Part shown: positions 6,994 to 9,457 of the stretch, piece by piece
Layout: every line of letters begins with the position of its first letter
Position numbering within the stretch: position 1 is the first letter of the stretch
Source: Pseudomonadota bacterium
Lineage (GTDB): Bacteria; Pseudomonadota; Gammaproteobacteria; SZUA-229
DNA length: 9,457 nucleotides
Assembly (NCBI GenBank): GCA_015222965.1
Contig: JADFWF010000209.1
Span: 1 to 9,457 of the forward strand
Direction: 5' to 3'
Notes under the pieces: generated by a model
The model's input: the letters and a program-made list of their open reading frames with translations, nothing else
Database searches by the model: none
What the model was told of the DNA's origin: nothing
Position numbers and translations under genes: made by a program

Positions 6994-7824
6994 TTATACG
7001 AAATTGACTTCGATGTTATACCCGGTAAATTTACGGATATTCAACACCCCGGTATCAAGGATCAGGTATTGCCCTTTGATGCCCATCAAGGTTCCTTCGA
7101 TCTCCGGCTGTTTATCAAAATTAAGCGACTTAATTTTTTCAGGATATTCTGATACCGGAAATTTTATCTCGACAACATCCTCATCGATAGTTTCTAGCGC
7201 AGCATCACCCTGCTGGTTTCGAATATCACTGATTTCAGTCTCACACTTTGCCAGCAATCCATCCCGTATTTCTTTTAAGTCGAGAGACTCAGCATCAGAT
7301 TTAAGCATCTTTCGCCAGTCCGTACGATCTGAAACGTGTTGCTTCAATACCACTTCTAACAAACCCGACTGTAAGCGATTAGCCACACGAAAAATTGGCA
7401 ATGCCTGAGCCGCGCCCTGATCGATCCATCGTGTCGGTATCTGTGTGCCACGGGTAATACCTACTTTGACACCGGATGAATTAGCCAGGTAAACATAATG
7501 CGGGATAAAGCAGTTAGTCTCACCCCAGGCAGGCTCGCGACAGGTGCCCTCGGAGAAATGACAGGTTTCTGGTTTCATTATGCACATGTCACATGAAGCC
7601 AGGCTGCGAAAACAGGGAAAGCAATGTCCCTGCGCAAAACTTTTATTGGTCTTACGGCCGCAGGCAACACAGTGAATCTCATTCTTGTAACTCAGCGTTA
7701 TTGCCTGACCGATGTGTTCGTTCATCGGCAGCAGCTCACTACCGACTGGCAGCTGATATTGTACTGCTTGCCCACTTTCAGAATCACCCAGTGCGGCCTG
7801 CATTTTTTTAATATTTCCGATCAT
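6994..7824 (-). CDS. DUF2797 family protein, cysteine-rich with a GIY-YIG-like core
   Basis: I recognise this 276-residue protein as a DUF2797 member; its function is unknown. The N-terminal half holds nine cysteines: pairs C52-C55, C68-C71 and C78-C81, then C88, C95 and C105, with histidines H51, H67 and H89, suggesting one or two zinc sites or an Fe-S site. The central segment HYVYLANSSGVKVGITR (109-125), followed by R132 and W133, then GLLEVVLKQH with E157 and DRTDW near 167-170, resembles the tyrosine, KxGxT, Arg and Glu pattern of GIY-YIG domains of the T5orf172/Mug113 kind; this is inference. The C-terminus is rich in beta-forming residues. The start ATG 7824 has no good ribosome binding site; M8 at 7803 is an alternative. 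It lies 54 bases after the aminotransferase and 38 before cysE, probably cotranscribed. Confidence 0.85.
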   Translation of the reverse strand: MIGNIKKMQAALGDSESGQAVQYQLPVGSELLPMNEHIGQAITLSYKNEIHCVACGRKTNKSFAQGHCFPCFRSLASCDMCIMKPETCHFSEGTCREPAWGETNCFIPHYVYLANSSGVKVGITRGTQIPTRWIDQGAAQALPIFRVANRLQSGLLEVVLKQHVSDRTDWRKMLKSDAESLDLKEIRDGLLAKCETEISDIRNQQGDAALETIDEDVVEIKFPVSEYPEKIKSLNFDKQPEIEGTLMGIKGQYLILDTGVLNIRKFTGYNIEVNFV

Positions 7825-7878
7825 TTTTTTAGTCTTTGATTTTCCCAGATTTTAATTATCAATCTGTAATAATAGTTT

Positions 7879-9045
7879 TTATCTACCTATAAAAGCATCA
7901 ATGCATTCAACAGCACGCTCCAGTTTCTCCATTGATTGCGTATAAGCAAAACGGCAATGTTTATCTGCAAGATGTGTTCCGAAATCAATTCCGGGAGTCA
8001 GAGCAACGCCTTGCTCATTTAATAAATTTTTTACCCAGCTAAAACTATCATCTGTAAAACGTTCGCAATTAGCATAGATATAAAAAGCACCTTGCGGCTT
8101 AACAGCGATTTCAAAACCCAGCTGTTCCAACGCTGGCAATAGAAAATCCCGGCGCTGCTTAAATTCATCCCTACGTGCGTCCAGTATAACCTGTGTCTCG
8201 GCTTTTAATGCTGTCAGTGCTGCGTACTGCGATATCGTCGGTGGTGCCAGAAAGATATTCTGTGCGATACGGTCGATCGCATCAACATAAAATTCAGGCA
8301 CTACCATCCAGCCAATACGCCAGCCGGTCATACCAAAATATTTTGAAAAGCTGTTAATGACAAAGCATTCATCAGAGATCTCGAGCGCAGTGTAATCATC
8401 ATTCTCATAGACCAGACCCTGATAGATCTCATCAACGATAAGCCTTCCCTGCTTTCGTTCGACAAACTCAGATAACGATGTTAATTGCTGTTTCGGCAAT
8501 ATAGTGCCGGTCGGATTTGACGGTGTTGCTACCATGGCTGCACGGGTTTTAGCGTTCCAGTGCTGCGCGACAGACTTGGCATCCAGTTGAAAATAATTTT
8601 CTGCACTGACAGGAATTGCGATAGTTTCTGCAGCCAGGATATGCGCGATATTCTGATTGCATGGATAACCCGGATCTGCCAGCAGCACATTATCACCTGC
8701 ATCTAACAGGCTGGAGATCGCCAGTTGAAGCGCACCCGAAGCTCCCGGCGTTATTATGATTCGCTCAGGCTTGACCGTTAGCGAAAACTTCCTGTCATAG
8801 TATTCCGCGATCGCATGCCGCAGCTCTGGCAGACCCAGTGCCGGTGTATAATGCGTTTTAAACTGCTGCAGCGCTTTGATACCCGCATTTACGATAGGCT
8901 CTGCGGTGGCAAAATCCGGTTCACCGATTTCCATATGATAAATGGTTCTACCTTGCTCACTTAATGCTTTGGCCTGCGCAAGAATATCCATCACATGAAA
9001 AGGACTAAGCTCTCTCGATCGTGTAGACAACTTTTGTGACGTCAT
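7879..9045 (-). CDS. Class I/II pyridoxal-phosphate aminotransferase (fold type I)
   Basis: A 388-residue PLP aminotransferase, cytoplasmic, moving an amino group between an amino acid and a keto acid. Fold-type I residues are all visible: MEIGEPDF (38-45), TPGASGALQLAI (99-110) for phosphate contact, N177 in SNPTG, D205 and Y208 in VDEIYQG, the Schiff-base K235 in NSFSKYFGMTGWRIGW, R243 for PLP phosphate, and R365 (HCRFAY) for the substrate carboxylate. The GEPDF and MTGWRIGW signatures place it in the aspartate/alanine/aromatic aminotransferase group (I-gamma-like), but the substrate cannot be read from the sequence. ATG 9045 is the first good start; there is no strong ribosome binding site. 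It heads the group with DUF2797 and cysE on the same strand and is divergent from the plus-strand peptidase gene. Confidence 0.93.
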   Translation of the reverse strand: MTSQKLSTRSRELSPFHVMDILAQAKALSEQGRTIYHMEIGEPDFATAEPIVNAGIKALQQFKTHYTPALGLPELRHAIAEYYDRKFSLTVKPERIIITPGASGALQLAISSLLDAGDNVLLADPGYPCNQNIAHILAAETIAIPVSAENYFQLDAKSVAQHWNAKTRAAMVATPSNPTGTILPKQQLTSLSEFVERKQGRLIVDEIYQGLVYENDDYTALEISDECFVINSFSKYFGMTGWRIGWMVVPEFYVDAIDRIAQNIFLAPPTISQYAALTALKAETQVILDARRDEFKQRRDFLLPALEQLGFEIAVKPQGAFYIYANCERFTDDSFSWVKNLLNEQGVALTPGIDFGTHLADKHCRFAYTQSMEKLERAVECIDAFIGR

Positions 9046-9161
9046 GCGAATACAGCTATTACTTTATAAAGATTGATTTCCATTAACGCACATCTTACAC
9101 TGAGAACCTGCTTGCCTGACCCATTTTTTGATTTAACTAACCTGAAACAACAAATTTCCTG

Positions 9162-9457
9162 ATGACAAAAAAATTTCATTTTCCCATACCTATCGGCATA
9201 TTTTTATTAACCTTTTTTTGCAGTTACGCGGCACATGCACTTCCTGAACAGGCGCTTGTACCTGGCGGAATCGCACTGCTGAAGTTGCCCGGTTACAAAC
9301 AGGACACAAAAGTTTATTTTAATAATAAACGCATTGCTGTTTTTCCTTACAAAAACACCTGGATAGCAATGGCAGGCATCGGGCTGTCAAACAAACCTGG
9401 TGATTACGAATTCTCTATCCAGCAAGCAGACGGGGTAAAACTAAATACCAGGGTCAA
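9162..9457 (+). CDS. Exported M23-family peptidase, N-terminal part, cut by window edge
   Basis: The first 98 codons of a plus-strand gene. The protein starts MTKKFHF, followed by a hydrophobic stretch (about residues 8-22) and AHA at 24-26 just before LPEQ, a good Sec signal peptide with cleavage after A26; C20 does not sit in a proper lipobox. The mature start PEQALVPGGIALLKLPG, then a beta-rich segment with VYFNNKRIAVFPYKNTWIAM and SNKPGDYEF, matches the N-terminal domain of secreted M23 (LysM-less) zinc endopeptidases of Gammaproteobacteria (Peptidase_M23_N type) that cut peptidoglycan cross-links. The catalytic HxxxD and HxH region is beyond the edge, so the assignment rests on the N-terminal domain. 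It is transcribed divergently from the aminotransferase; the 116-base intergenic region must hold both promoters, but no convincing boxes were found. Confidence 0.75.
   Translation, partial: MTKKFHFPIPIGIFLLTFFCSYAAHALPEQALVPGGIALLKLPGYKQDTKVYFNNKRIAVFPYKNTWIAMAGIGLSNKPGDYEFSIQQADGVKLNTRV

Noticed and set aside
9046..9161. Divergent promoters between aminotransferase and peptidase
   Set aside because: A TATAAA-like -10 occurs on the minus strand near 9065, but no matching -35 box is present, and the plus-strand candidates are poor.

Overview
The window holds a housekeeping iron-sulfur cluster (isc) operon, most like those of Gammaproteobacteria. The order iscR-iscS-iscU-iscA-hscB-hscA, the LPPVK motif in IscU and the HscA/HscB chaperone pair support this. 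The genus cannot be named from the sequence alone. All genes lie on the minus strand except a partial gene at the right edge.

In the direction of transcription (right to left), a first group comprises a class I PLP aminotransferase (9045-7879), a DUF2797 protein with a cysteine-rich N-terminus (7824-6994) and serine O-acetyltransferase cysE (about 6955-6173). A 450-base gap follows. It contains a nested set of inverted repeats (5954-6121) and the iscR promoter with two abutting IscR type-1 sites (5781-5830). The isc operon then runs iscR, an extra NifS-like cysteine desulfurase, iscS, iscU, iscA, hscB and hscA. HscA is cut by the left edge after 460 codons. On the plus strand, divergent from the aminotransferase, the first 98 codons of an exported M23-type peptidase begin at 9162.

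The genes form a sulfur-to-cluster route. CysE makes O-acetylserine for cysteine synthesis. Two desulfurases can take sulfur from cysteine. IscS passes it to the IscU scaffold, HscB and HscA drive cluster release, and IscA acts as an A-type carrier or iron donor. IscR with a bound cluster would close the loop by repressing its own promoter.

The most unusual points are: (1) a composite repeat in which two opposed REP-like hairpins, each with a 5' GTAG, sit inside a 32-bp inverted repeat; (2) a cysE frame whose conserved N-terminus has no ATG, GTG or TTG start, pointing to an ATC start behind a good ribosome binding site; (3) two adjacent, divergent cysteine desulfurases, of which only one keeps the IscU-docking tail; (4) a heptad repeat squeezed between iscS and iscU; (5) a DUF2797 protein whose core resembles GIY-YIG domains. 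I see no clear new defence or mobile-gene system; this is mainly a core-metabolism region with interesting non-coding structure.
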